Assembly: GCF_030580865.1 (NCBI RefSeq)
Contig: NZ_JAUQSY010000010.1
Coordinates: 1 to 64,000, forward strand
From: Hymenobacter aranciens
GTDB taxonomy: Bacteria > Bacteroidota > Bacteroidia > Cytophagales > Hymenobacteraceae
DNA: 64,000 nt
Direction: 5' to 3'
Part shown: one piece after another, positions 9,148 through 17,480 of the stretch
Layout: every line of letters begins with the position of its first letter
How positions within the stretch are numbered: the stretch's first letter is position 1
Translations under genes and position numbers: made by a program
Notes under the pieces: generated by a model
Told to the model about the DNA's origin: nothing
The model's input: the letters and a program-made list of their open reading frames with translations, nothing else
The model's database searches: none

Positions 9148-10296
9148 TTACCGCCGCCGCACCGGCGCGCTGGGCGCGAAGGCTTCCGGACCGATGCCAC
9201 GCAGGGTGCCCGGCCGGTCGAGCTTACCGGTGGCGGTGGTCCGAAACTCGGGCGCGTACACCAGCTGGCGGGGCCGCTCGTAGCGGTCGAGGCGCGCGGC
9301 CAGTAGCTGGTGCAGCTGCTCTTCCAGGGGGGCGGGCAGGGCGGGGCCTTCCACGAAGGCCGTCACCTGCTCGCCCAGGCGCTCGTCGGGCCGCCCGGCC
9401 ACGAAGCAGCGGCGCGGCTGGCCCAGCTCGGCTAGGGCCACTTCCAGCACCAGCTCCACCTTCTCGGCCTGCACCTTCACGCCGCCCGAGTTGATGGTGA
9501 AGTCGGCCCGGCCCAGCCACTCGAAGGTGTGGGTGGCGGGGTCGAGGCTTACCACGTCGTTGGTGATGATGAGCTGGTCGTCGGTCACGTCGCCGCGCAG
9601 GGTGAGGCAGTTGCGCGCATCCACGGCCGCCGCAATGCCGGGCAGCACCCGGTAGCGGAGGCTGGCCTCGGGCCCGTTGAGGCGGCGCAGGGCTACGTGC
9701 GAGCAGGTTTCGGTCATGCCGTAGGTGTGCAGCACGGGCACCGTCAGCTGCTGCTGAATATCCTTGTGCAGGGTCGAGTCGACGGTGGCGCCGCCCACCA
9801 GCAGGGTCTTCATTTTGTTAAGGCGCGGGGCGTGGCCGGCATCGAGCAGCGTGCGCAATTGCAGGGGCACGAAGGCGGCAAAGTCAAACCGCACTTCGGC
9901 CGGCACCAGCGCCAGCGGGTCGGCGTGGGGCTCCACGATGGTCAGGTGCATGTTCCGTTCCAGCCCGCGCACCAGCATCATCAGCCCGCCGATGTACTCG
10001 CAGTTGAGGCACACCAGCGCCCGGTCGCCGGGCCCGAGGTCAAAGAAGTCGCCGGTGCGCCGGGCCGAGGCCTCCAGCTGCCGCCGCCGCAGCTGAATGA
10101 GCTGCGGCGCCCCCGTGCTGCCCGAGGTGCGCAAGCCAAACTCCTGGGCCCCATTGAGCCACTGCCTGATGAAGTCGAGTACACGAGCCTCGTAGCCGTT
10201 CACCGGCGCGTCGAGCTGGGCGGGGTATTGGCGGATGGCCTCGTAGCTGAATTCGCGGCCGTTGAGCAGGAGGGAAGTGGGGAGGTTGTCGGACAT
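9148..10296 (-). CDS. menE: o-Succinylbenzoate-CoA ligase (MenE)
   Basis: A 382-residue AMP-forming acyl-CoA ligase, at the short end for MenE. Visible motifs are the P-loop LRTSGSTGAP, the adenylate motif HTYGMTETCSH, the hinge region WLGRADFTINSGGVKVQ and the C-terminal catalytic Lys in TATGKLDR. It activates o-succinylbenzoate with CoA in menaquinone synthesis, directly before the MenB step. The assignment as MenE rather than another ligase rests on the men genes 4-9 kb away on the same strand and on the short chain. The start is the ATG at 10296, giving MSDNLPTS. Confidence 0.85.
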   Translation of the reverse strand: MSDNLPTSLLLNGREFSYEAIRQYPAQLDAPVNGYEARVLDFIRQWLNGAQEFGLRTSGSTGAPQLIQLRRRQLEASARRTGDFFDLGPGDRALVCLNCEYIGGLMMLVRGLERNMHLTIVEPHADPLALVPAEVRFDFAAFVPLQLRTLLDAGHAPRLNKMKTLLVGGATVDSTLHKDIQQQLTVPVLHTYGMTETCSHVALRRLNGPEASLRYRVLPGIAAAVDARNCLTLRGDVTDDQLIITNDVVSLDPATHTFEWLGRADFTINSGGVKVQAEKVELVLEVALAELGQPRRCFVAGRPDERLGEQVTAFVEGPALPAPLEEQLHQLLAARLDRYERPRQLVYAPEFRTTATGKLDRPGTLRGIGPEAFAPSAPVRRR

Positions 10297-10352
10297 GGGG
10301 GCGAAGTTACTGGCCTCGCTGACGGCAGCGCCAGCCATTGCTAAATATCAGG

Positions 10353-10388
10353 CAAAAAAGTGGGGCGGACTTTACAGCCCGCCCCGCT
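10353..10388 (-). terminator. Rho-independent terminator of the amylase gene
   Basis: On the minus strand a GGGGCGG stem is followed by a run of six T. It lies four bases beyond the stop of the amylase gene. Confidence 0.85.
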
Positions 10389-10391
10389 TAT

Positions 10392-11759
10392 TCATTTCCC
10401 GTACTCGTAAATCACGTAGCCCCAGGGCTCCAGCTTCCAGGGCTTGCCCGTCAGCGGCTCGGTGGTGTACATAAAGGTGTTGTACGGCTTGCCCCACAGC
10501 GCTTTCTCCGGCACCGTCACCGTCTGCTCCCGGGCCGAGAGGTTAAGAATCACCAGCACTTTCTTGCCGGCCTTTTCGCGCACGTAGGCATACAGGGCCT
10601 GGTCGTCGCCCACGCTGAGCTTGCGGAAGCTGGCGTCCGAGGCCAGGGCCGGAGTGCGCTTGCGCAGGGCCAGCAGCGTCTTGTAGAACTTGGCCCGCTG
10701 GTACTTCTCGAATTTGATGGGGTCTTTGTCGAAGAACTGCAACGGGCGCAGCACGGGCTCCTCCTGCCCGCTGTAAATCAGCGGCACGGCGTCGGCCATG
10801 GTCTGCGTGAATACCGCAAAGGGCGCGTGCTTTGCACCGGCAAAAGAGCCGTAATCGGCCTTGTTCCAGGTGTTTTCGTCGTGGTTGCTGGTGAAGTACA
10901 GCTGGATGGTGCCCTTGGGGTACATGGCCTGCCAGCCGCGGTGCACGCTGTCGAGGCTCAGGGCGGTGCGGGTGCCCGCCGCCACCTTCTCCATGGCCTT
11001 AAACATGTGCCACGGATACACCGCATCGAAACCGCTCTTGGGCAGGTAGGCGCTGTCGCCCTCGGCCAGCATAAACAGCTCCTTACTCTTCTTGAGCTCC
11101 GGAATGGCCTTCTGCCAGAAGCTGCCAGGCACGTTCCAGGCCACGTCGCAACGGAAGCCGTCGATGTTGGTTTTCGTCACCCAGTAGCGCATGGCGGCCA
11201 CCATGCTATCCTGCATTACGGGGTTCTGGTAGTTCAGCTGGCGTACGTCGGCCCAGTCGAAGGCCACGGCCGGCTTGCCATCCTTGAGCACGAAAAAGTC
11301 GGGGTGCCGGGTCAGCCAGGGGTGGTCGGCGCCGGTATGGTTGGGCACCCAGTCGATGATGACCTTCATGCCCCTGGCGTGAATCTTGGTCACCAGCGCG
11401 TTCCAGTCGGCCAGAGTACCAAACTCGGGGTTGATTTTCGTGAAGTCGCTCACGGCGTAGTAGCTGCCCAGGCTACCCTTGCGCTCCAGCTTGCTGATGG
11501 GGTTCAAGGGCATGAACCACAGCGTTTCCACGCCCATTTCCTTCAGCCGGTCGAGGTGCTTGGCGAAGGCATTGAGGGTGCCCTCGGGCGTGTACTGCCG
11601 CACGTTCACCTCGTAGATGTTGCCCTGTGGAATCCAGCTCGGGTGCTTGAGCGAGGCGGTGGCCGTTGGCGCCGGCTTGGTGACCTTTTGGCCAAATGCC
11701 GGAACGATGGCTTGCGAGCATAGCAAGGCGCCAAGCAGCGCGGGCAACAGTTTTTTCAT
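10392..11759 (-). CDS. Secreted GH13 alpha-amylase family enzyme
   Basis: A 455-residue protein with a signal peptide (residues 1-24). The four GH13 regions are present: region I around D136 (VIIDWVPNH), region II with nucleophile D205 (GFRCDVAW), region III with acid/base E233 (LAEGD) and region IV with D294 (SNHDE). It should hydrolyse or transfer alpha-glucans outside the cytoplasm. The subfamily cannot be fixed from motifs alone. It interrupts the menaquinone genes but has its own promoter and terminator, so it is probably a separate unit. Confidence 0.9.
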   Translation of the reverse strand: MKKLLPALLGALLCSQAIVPAFGQKVTKPAPTATASLKHPSWIPQGNIYEVNVRQYTPEGTLNAFAKHLDRLKEMGVETLWFMPLNPISKLERKGSLGSYYAVSDFTKINPEFGTLADWNALVTKIHARGMKVIIDWVPNHTGADHPWLTRHPDFFVLKDGKPAVAFDWADVRQLNYQNPVMQDSMVAAMRYWVTKTNIDGFRCDVAWNVPGSFWQKAIPELKKSKELFMLAEGDSAYLPKSGFDAVYPWHMFKAMEKVAAGTRTALSLDSVHRGWQAMYPKGTIQLYFTSNHDENTWNKADYGSFAGAKHAPFAVFTQTMADAVPLIYSGQEEPVLRPLQFFDKDPIKFEKYQRAKFYKTLLALRKRTPALASDASFRKLSVGDDQALYAYVREKAGKKVLVILNLSAREQTVTVPEKALWGKPYNTFMYTTEPLTGKPWKLEPWGYVIYEYGK

Positions 11760-11786
11760 GATAGTGGGCGGTGGGATTGTGCGTTG

Positions 11787-11794
11787 CAAATGTA
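11787..11794 (-). promoter_or_regulatory. -7 element TACATTTG of the amylase gene
   Basis: CAAATGTA on the plus strand reads TACATTTG on the minus strand, 27 bases before the amylase ATG. No good TTG is seen at the -33 distance. Confidence 0.5.
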
Positions 11795-11992
11795 ACCGCC
11801 GCGCTGCGTTACGGTGGCCGTTTGGGCGGCCTCACCAAATCAGACGTAGCCCCGGGTCAAAAAGAAAAGTGTCAGCCACAACCGTGCAGGCGAATCTGCA
11901 ACGTGCCGTAATGATGCTGAAAATATTGTGATTATGCTTGCTTTTTGCGAATAAGCCGCGTATAATTACTACGCACCAACCTGCTCCCACCC

Positions 11993-12184
11993 ATGAAAAC
12001 GTCCCCGCAACTGCCCCCCGCGTCGGCCATGGTCGTCGGCCCACCCGCAGCTACCGCGCCCTGCCCCGTGGCAGCCATCGTAAAAAGCCCCCTCAGGCAG
12101 CTGAAAAAGCTGCGCAAGCAGGAGCTGCGACGGTTTTTTATCAGCTGGTGCGAGGGCCTGCATGCCCTGGGCTTCAGCTTCTAA
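11993..12184 (+). CDS. Small hypothetical protein
   Basis: A 63-residue reading frame: a Pro/Ala-rich first half, then a basic helix (PLRQLKKLRKQELRRFF) and an aromatic end. I recognise no family. Supporting it are a strong terminator 16 bases after the stop and GC-rich third codon positions. Against it are the low complexity and the absence of a clear promoter. The spacer before it, 11795-11992, holds nothing else that I can name. Confidence 0.4.
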   Translation: MKTSPQLPPASAMVVGPPAATAPCPVAAIVKSPLRQLKKLRKQELRRFFISWCEGLHALGFSF

Positions 12185-12199
12185 AGCTTCTAGAACAAC

Positions 12200-12230
12200 A
12201 AAAAAGCCCGGCTGCCAAGCCGGGCTTTTC
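12200..12230. terminator. Bidirectional terminator
   Basis: AAGCCCGGCT pairs with AGCCGGGCTT, with A and T runs on the two sides. It lies between the small plus-strand gene and the convergent amidase gene. Confidence 0.85.
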
Positions 12231-12248
12231 TATTGATTTAAAGACTGC

Positions 12249-14495
12249 TTACTGCACCAGTAGCTTCACGTACTCCACGTGCGTTTGCAGTTGCAGCGCC
12301 ACCACGTACATGCCGGGGCGCAAGCCAGTAGGCAGCGTGTAGCTCAGCGGCTCGTTGGCCTTGATGTCGGCGTGAATGCTGGCTTTGGCCAGCTGGCCCC
12401 GGGTGTCGCGCAGGGTCAGGTCGGCCGGGCCGTCGTAGCCCGAAACGGTCAGCCAGGCGCTGGCGCCGGCCTCCACCGGGTTGGTGATGGTGACGACGGC
12501 CGGCTCCCGCTCATTCAGGCGGCTGGCCTGGGCAATGGCACCCGACTGCGCGGCCCGCCAGGCCGTGCTTTGCGTCGATACACGCAGGGTGTAGGCTGTG
12601 CTGCTAGTGGCGCCGCTGTAACCGTACACTTTCACGTAGTAAGTGGCGGCCGGGGCGCCGTTGTAGGTAATGGTTTCCGCGCTGGTGCCGGCCAGGGTAG
12701 AGGAGTAGAGCAGCGTGCCGCTGGCGTTGTAGAGCTCCAGCTCGTAGTCGGCCGGCAGCGTGGTGAGGGTGATTTTGAGGTTGTTGTTGGTGCTGGTGCT
12801 GGTGAATTTATACCAATCCACGTCCGTGGCCGGGCAGATGTAGGCGGTGTTGTTCACGTTCACGCCGAGGGCCTTGCTAGCGGCCAGGGTTTCGTTGGCC
12901 TCGTAGCTGTCGGTGGGGCAGGAGGAGGTGCCGGTCGAAGCCCAGCTGGCCGCGAAGCCGGGGCGGTTGGTGGCGCAGTCGCTGCGCAGCTCCAGGAACA
13001 TCTTGCCCGACGAGGCCGTGAGCGTGCCCGGGCTGGTGGTGCCCGAATACTTGCCAATCAGCGGCGCCTGGTTGTTGGCGCCGTTGAATACCAGCAGGTG
13101 GTCGTAGTTGCTTTCCAAATCGAAGCTGCTGAACGTGAGCGAGACGCTCGTGGCGCCCGTGGGCGCAATCAGCTGGCACTGCCGCACATCATCAGCGTAG
13201 TTGGCGCTGGCGCCGCCCGCGTCGTACACGGTTCCCGAGGCCGCCGTCAGCGTCGAAACCGTGGGGGCATTGTTCACGAGCGTATAAAATTTCTCCCAGT
13301 TCCAGTTCACGCCGGGGTCGGTGTGCGTCTGGTTGGGATAGTGCTGGTGGCCTTTGATTTTCACGCAGGCACCGGTGCTGAAAGTGCCCGTAGTGGCAGC
13401 CCCGTAAAACGTGCGCAACCCGTTGATACCGTAGCCGCTGCCCACGATGTCGCGCGCCAGCGCCGCCGAGCTGGTGTACATGGCCGTGGTGTACCACGAA
13501 GCATCATTAACGTAGCCTTCGTGCTCGGTGCCAATGGTGTAGGGGTTCTCGTTGCCGATGTGCCAGGCCTTGTTGGCCTCGCTCACCATCTGCGTTACCT
13601 GTCCGTCGCTGGAGCGCACCACGTAGTGCGCCGACACCTGCGCCGAGCAATTCTTAAACCACGAAATGCAGCCGGCATACGTGCCCTGCACGGTATGAAT
13701 AGCGTAGTGCGTGATGGCCGTGCCGCTGCGCGAGCTGTAGTTGCAGGTCGTGAGGTCAGTCAGCGCCGGTCCGTAATCAGCCGAAGTGGTAGCCGACGAA
13801 ACCGAGCCGTCCGGGTTGAAAACCTGGCCGTTGGCCTGCACCTGCCGCTCCGATACCTGCGTCGTGCCCGCGCTCAGTACCCGAAAGTTAGCCCCGAAAA
13901 TCGCGCCCAGGTCGAGGCGATAATCGGGGAAGCCGTAGCGCTGCTGGTTTTCAGCCTTGCTCAGAAACAGCAGTACGCTGTAGAGGTGAGAGTCGAGCGC
14001 GAAGCTGCTGACGGCGCCTTTTTCCAGCGGCAATTCGCTCAGGGCCAGCAGCACCGGCAGGTGCTTGGCCGGCGTTTTGGCCGACAGCTTGCGCTCGGTA
14101 GCCAGCCGGTGGTAAGCCGCCGCGTAGGCCAGAATGTTGCTGCGCGGGTCGGTTTTGATGGCCTCCACGCTCACGTCGGAGAGCTTGGCCACCAGTTGCA
14201 GGTTTTCTCGGAAATAGCCTTTGCCATTGGCAAACAGGCCCATGACGCCCGAGGGCAGCGGCATGCCCATGCAGCTTTCGGTCTCCTCGGCCGTGATGTG
14301 CCGGATGTGCGTCTGGGTGTAGGCCACAGCCTCCAGCATGCCCCGCGGCACGGTCGAATAGCGCCGGTAGGCTTCGGCAAAATCGGCCGCGTAGGGCGTT
14401 TCGGCCGCGATGGTGGTGGCGGTGCGGGCCGTCTGGGCCTGCAGCGTCGGAGTCAGGCCCAGCAGGCCTACCCACAATAGTAGAGTTTGTTTCAT
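12249..14495 (-). CDS. T9SS-exported N-acetylmuramoyl-L-alanine amidase with CUB and PPC domains
   Basis: A 748-residue multidomain protein. Residues 1-20 are a signal peptide, then an N-terminal region. An amidase_2 (PGRP-like) fold spans about 255-410, with zinc-ligand candidates in THYAIH and GHQHYPNQTHTDPG. A CUB-like domain (about 420-520) includes the SFDLESNYDHLLVF segment. A PPC-like domain (about 530-645) contains DVDWYKF. The last 90 residues form a sandwich tail ending YVKLLVQ, like type IX sorting domains. It probably cleaves the peptide stem of peptidoglycan at the surface or outside the cell, perhaps acting on other bacteria. Confidence 0.87.
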   Translation of the reverse strand: MKQTLLLWVGLLGLTPTLQAQTARTATTIAAETPYAADFAEAYRRYSTVPRGMLEAVAYTQTHIRHITAEETESCMGMPLPSGVMGLFANGKGYFRENLQLVAKLSDVSVEAIKTDPRSNILAYAAAYHRLATERKLSAKTPAKHLPVLLALSELPLEKGAVSSFALDSHLYSVLLFLSKAENQQRYGFPDYRLDLGAIFGANFRVLSAGTTQVSERQVQANGQVFNPDGSVSSATTSADYGPALTDLTTCNYSSRSGTAITHYAIHTVQGTYAGCISWFKNCSAQVSAHYVVRSSDGQVTQMVSEANKAWHIGNENPYTIGTEHEGYVNDASWYTTAMYTSSAALARDIVGSGYGINGLRTFYGAATTGTFSTGACVKIKGHQHYPNQTHTDPGVNWNWEKFYTLVNNAPTVSTLTAASGTVYDAGGASANYADDVRQCQLIAPTGATSVSLTFSSFDLESNYDHLLVFNGANNQAPLIGKYSGTTSPGTLTASSGKMFLELRSDCATNRPGFAASWASTGTSSCPTDSYEANETLAASKALGVNVNNTAYICPATDVDWYKFTSTSTNNNLKITLTTLPADYELELYNASGTLLYSSTLAGTSAETITYNGAPAATYYVKVYGYSGATSSTAYTLRVSTQSTAWRAAQSGAIAQASRLNEREPAVVTITNPVEAGASAWLTVSGYDGPADLTLRDTRGQLAKASIHADIKANEPLSYTLPTGLRPGMYVVALQLQTHVEYVKLLVQ

Positions 14496-14610
14496 AAGGG
14501 GCAGATAACCGAAGAATTTTTAATGTTTGGTGAGGTTTGGAAGGTCTTCGGCGGGCCCAAGGTAGAAATTATTTGCAATACTCCAAAAATAATTTGCGAA
14601 GTCACGGCCA

Positions 14611-14643
14611 CAAAAAAGCCCCACCGCAATACGGCAGGGCTTC
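14611..14643 (-). terminator. Terminator after menB
   Basis: An imperfect stem (AAGCCCTGCCG with CGGTGGGGCTT) is followed on the minus strand by six T, 26 bases after menB. Confidence 0.8.
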
Positions 14644-14668
14644 GTAGTAAGCTATTCAAATAGTGCGC

Positions 14669-15493
14669 TTACGGGAATTTGGGAAATTTCGAGAAATCCG
14701 GCTGCCGCTTTTCCAGGAAGGCATTTTTGCCTTCCTTAGCTTCCTCGCTCAGGTAGTAGAGCAGCGTGGCATTGCCGGCCAGCTCCTGAATACCAGCTTG
14801 TCCGTCGAGTTCGGCGTTGAACGACGATTTCAGCATGCGCAGCGCCAGGGGGCTCTTTTGCAGAATTTTATGGCACCAGGCCACGGTGGTTTCCTCCAGC
14901 TTGTCGAGCGGCACCACTTTGTTTACCAGGCCCATGTCGAGGGCTTCCTGGGCGTCGTACTGGTCGCAGAGGAACCAGATTTCGCGGGCCTTTTTCTGCC
15001 CTACGATGCGGGCCAGGTAGCTCGCGCCGAAGCCGCCGTCGAACGAGCCCACGTTAGGACCAGTCTGGCCGAAACGGGCGTTGTCGGCGGCCACGGTCAG
15101 GTCGCACACCACGTGTAGCACGTGCCCGCCGCCGATGGCCCAGCCCGCCACCATCGCCACCACGGGCTTGGGAATGGAGCGGATTTGCTTCTGCAAATCA
15201 AGGACATTGAGGCGGGGCACGGTGTCGGCGCCCACGTAGCCGCCGTGGCCGCGCACGCTCTGGTCGCCGCCCGAGCAGAAGGCTTTGCCGCCCTCACCCG
15301 TCAGGATGATAACGCCGATGTCGGTGCGATTGCGGCAAATGTCCATGGCCTCAATCATTTCCTGCACCGTAAGCGGGGTGAAGGCGTTGTGCACCTGCGG
15401 CCGGTTGATGCTGATTTTGGCAATGCCGCCGGCCTGCGTGAAGAGGATTTCCTGGAATTCCTTAATCGGCGTCCAGGTGAGTTGTTCTGACAT
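14669..15493 (-). CDS. menB: 1,4-Dihydroxy-2-naphthoyl-CoA synthase (MenB)
   Basis: A 274-residue crotonase-fold enzyme, of usual MenB length. Diagnostic stretches are SGGDQSVRGHGGYVG, AGWAIGGGHVLH, the catalytic QTGPNVGSFDGGFG and the C-terminal KRQPDFSKF. It closes the second ring of menaquinone by Dieckmann-type condensation of o-succinylbenzoyl-CoA. The Gly in VGSFD suggests the bicarbonate-dependent type I form, as in E. coli. It follows menD after a 118-base gap that is almost filled by an inverted repeat. Confidence 0.95.
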   Translation of the reverse strand: MSEQLTWTPIKEFQEILFTQAGGIAKISINRPQVHNAFTPLTVQEMIEAMDICRNRTDIGVIILTGEGGKAFCSGGDQSVRGHGGYVGADTVPRLNVLDLQKQIRSIPKPVVAMVAGWAIGGGHVLHVVCDLTVAADNARFGQTGPNVGSFDGGFGASYLARIVGQKKAREIWFLCDQYDAQEALDMGLVNKVVPLDKLEETTVAWCHKILQKSPLALRMLKSSFNAELDGQAGIQELAGNATLLYYLSEEAKEGKNAFLEKRQPDFSKFPKFP

Positions 15494-15512
15494 AAAAAAG
15501 ATGAAAAAATCC

Positions 15513-15603
15513 GCGTTTTCTGCGAAAACCTCTGCGTCCTCTGCGGGAGGAATCGTCGAACGGTGCCTCCCGCAGAGGGCGCAGAGGTTTTCGCAGAAAA
15601 CGC
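15513..15603. repeat. Inverted repeat between menD and menB (CTCTGCG type)
   Basis: Arms at about 15513-15550 and 15566-15603 pair almost perfectly around a 15-base loop. The shared core is CTGCGAAAACCTCTGCG. It fills nearly all of the menD-menB gap and could act as an attenuator or RNA stability structure. I see no other copy in the window. Confidence 0.9.
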
Positions 15604-15611
15604 AGAGTTAA

Positions 15612-17384
15612 TTAAGAAAAAGCAAGCTTTACCGCCTTACGATATTCTTCAAAAAACGCCGCGTTGGTTTTCGAGTCGGTAAAGATTTCGAGAATCGCCG
15701 CGCCGGTTTCGGCTGCAAAGAAAACCGGTAGCGCGGCATCAAGTTCATCGAACGACGAAACCGGGAAGTAGCGCAGCTTGAAATCCCGCGCCGTATTCTC
15801 GGCCGTGAGGGCTTGGGTGGTTTCAAAAAACTCATCCAGCTCCGGCTGCTGCCGCGGCCCGTCGATGAGGCGGAAGATGCCGCCGCCGTGGTTGTTAAAA
15901 AGCACTACTCGCAGGTTGGGCGTGGGGTAGTTATGCCAGAAGGCGTTGCGGTCATAGAAAAACGCCACGTCGCCAGTGAGCAGCACCACCGGCCGCCCGG
16001 GCTGGGCCAGGGCCGCGCCCACGGCCGTGCTGGTGCAGCCGTCGATGCCGCTGGTGCCGCGGTTGGCGAAAACTTTTACCTGCCGCTGCTGGGGCAGCCC
16101 TAAGATGTTGGCGTAGCGCACGGCCATACTATTGGCCAAGTGCAGGGCTGTTGCTTCGGGCAGCAAAGTCAATGCCTGGCGCATTGCCGAAAACTCATTG
16201 AAAGGATGGCTTTCCGTTTCGAAGAAGCTAGTCAGGGACTGCGTAGCAGCAGCTTCAGCCTGTTGCCAGGGAAGCAGCGTGTCGCGGGCTGGAAGCTCAG
16301 CGGGCGTCCATCGTGAGAAAAACTCGGTGGGGTCACTACGCACGATTCGGGTGAGCGTCCTGAAAGTATCGGCCACCGCTCCTTCGGCCTGAATGTGCCA
16401 GTGCTGAGTAGGTTTAGCCTCGCGCAAAAACAGCTTTAGGCTTTTGGAGATGAGCGACTGCCCGCAGGTAATAAGAAAATCCGGCCTTAGCTCTTCTTTT
16501 TGAGCGGTTGACAAACCGGCCAGAAAAATATCGTGCTGGGTGACAAACTGCTCGGCCGGTAAGGGACAAAGGCTGGAGGAGTCCGGAAAATAGGGGCTGC
16601 TGGTTACGCTCTCCTGTAGTGGTACGGGGTTGGCTACGTTACTGATAACGTCGCATACTACTGGCACCCCGAATACGGCAGCAAACCGGGTTAGTGCCGC
16701 TGTTAATTTAGCTTCAGCTGGATGCTGCCCCACTACTACCAATAAGCGCTTGGCATCCTTTAGCTGCTGGTACGTTTGTCGTTTAGTCCCAGCATAAGTA
16801 GCCGCGTCCTGCTGAATGATTCTTACATCGGCCTCATATCCCATTTCCTCCCCCGCCTTCGGATAAAATGGCTCCCGCAGCGGCACATTCACCTGCACCG
16901 GTCCGGCGGGCCCAGCCATCGTCAGGTTAATAGCCTCGTTGATAATGCGCTCCGAATGCCACTTAGCATCGGGGTGGGCGGTGTCGGCCGGGAAATCAAA
17001 CGCTCCCTTGGCGTGCGCGCCGTACAGATTGCGCTGCCGGATGGTCTGCCCGTCGAGCTGGTCAATCCACTCCGGTGGCCGGTCGGCGGTCAGAATCAAC
17101 AGCGGAATCTGCTGGAAATAAGCCTCGGCCACGGCGGGCGCGTAGTTGAGCCCGGCCGTGCCGCTGGTGCACACCAGCACCACTGGCCGCCGCGTAGCCT
17201 GCGCAATGCCCAACGCAATGAAGGCAGCGGCCCGCTCATCGGGCACCACCCGCAGGCGGCCCCGGTAGGCCGGATGCCGCGCAAACGCCAGCGTGAGCGG
17301 CGCCGAGCGCGAGCCCGGCGACAATATCACATCCGTAATGCCGTGGCGGTGACAGATTTCGGCGATGTTATAAACGGCCTGCAT
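15612..17384 (-). CDS. menD: MenD, 2-succinyl-5-enolpyruvyl-6-hydroxy-3-cyclohexene-1-carboxylate synthase
   Basis: A 590-residue thiamine-diphosphate enzyme. The N-terminal GITDVILSPGSRSAPLTLAF is the classic MenD signature. The cofactor-binding region near residues 430-500 includes RGTSGIDGCTSTAVGAA, LTGDVAFFYD and FNNHGGGIF. It joins 2-oxoglutarate and isochorismate, the product of the MenF gene encoded just upstream. The coding sequence is full length. Third-position GC is a little lower than in its neighbours over about 16200-16900, with no frame break. Confidence 0.95.
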   Translation of the reverse strand: MQAVYNIAEICHRHGITDVILSPGSRSAPLTLAFARHPAYRGRLRVVPDERAAAFIALGIAQATRRPVVLVCTSGTAGLNYAPAVAEAYFQQIPLLILTADRPPEWIDQLDGQTIRQRNLYGAHAKGAFDFPADTAHPDAKWHSERIINEAINLTMAGPAGPVQVNVPLREPFYPKAGEEMGYEADVRIIQQDAATYAGTKRQTYQQLKDAKRLLVVVGQHPAEAKLTAALTRFAAVFGVPVVCDVISNVANPVPLQESVTSSPYFPDSSSLCPLPAEQFVTQHDIFLAGLSTAQKEELRPDFLITCGQSLISKSLKLFLREAKPTQHWHIQAEGAVADTFRTLTRIVRSDPTEFFSRWTPAELPARDTLLPWQQAEAAATQSLTSFFETESHPFNEFSAMRQALTLLPEATALHLANSMAVRYANILGLPQQRQVKVFANRGTSGIDGCTSTAVGAALAQPGRPVVLLTGDVAFFYDRNAFWHNYPTPNLRVVLFNNHGGGIFRLIDGPRQQPELDEFFETTQALTAENTARDFKLRYFPVSSFDELDAALPVFFAAETGAAILEIFTDSKTNAAFFEEYRKAVKLAFS

Positions 17385-17388
17385 GGTT

Positions 17389-17480
17389 AGTCAATGAGCA
17401 ATTAACAATGAACAATGAGCAATTGGTGGTGAGCAGCAGAACGATATTGTTCATTGCTCATTGTCAATTGCTCATTGACT
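17389..17480. repeat. Inverted repeat between menF and menD (ATGAGCAATT type)
   Basis: Arms at 17389-17423 and 17446-17480 are built from repeated AATGAGCAAT/AACAATGA words and are complementary. The right arm includes the stop codon of menF (17472-17474). It fills the 87-base gap before menD. The AT-rich composition differs sharply from the flanking genes. Confidence 0.9.

Noticed and set aside
11832..12044. 70-residue minus-strand frame between the amylase and the small gene
   Set aside because: No promoter, no family pattern and composition like a spacer.
12279..14480. A 733-residue plus-strand frame opposite the amidase gene
   Set aside because: Same type of antisense shadow, rich in Gly, Arg, Val and Ala, with no recognisable domain.
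14496..14668. tRNA or small RNA gene in the spacer before menB
   Set aside because: I see only a terminator and AT-rich sequence; no cloverleaf or conserved TTCGAATC-type arm. No tRNA was found in other spacers either.
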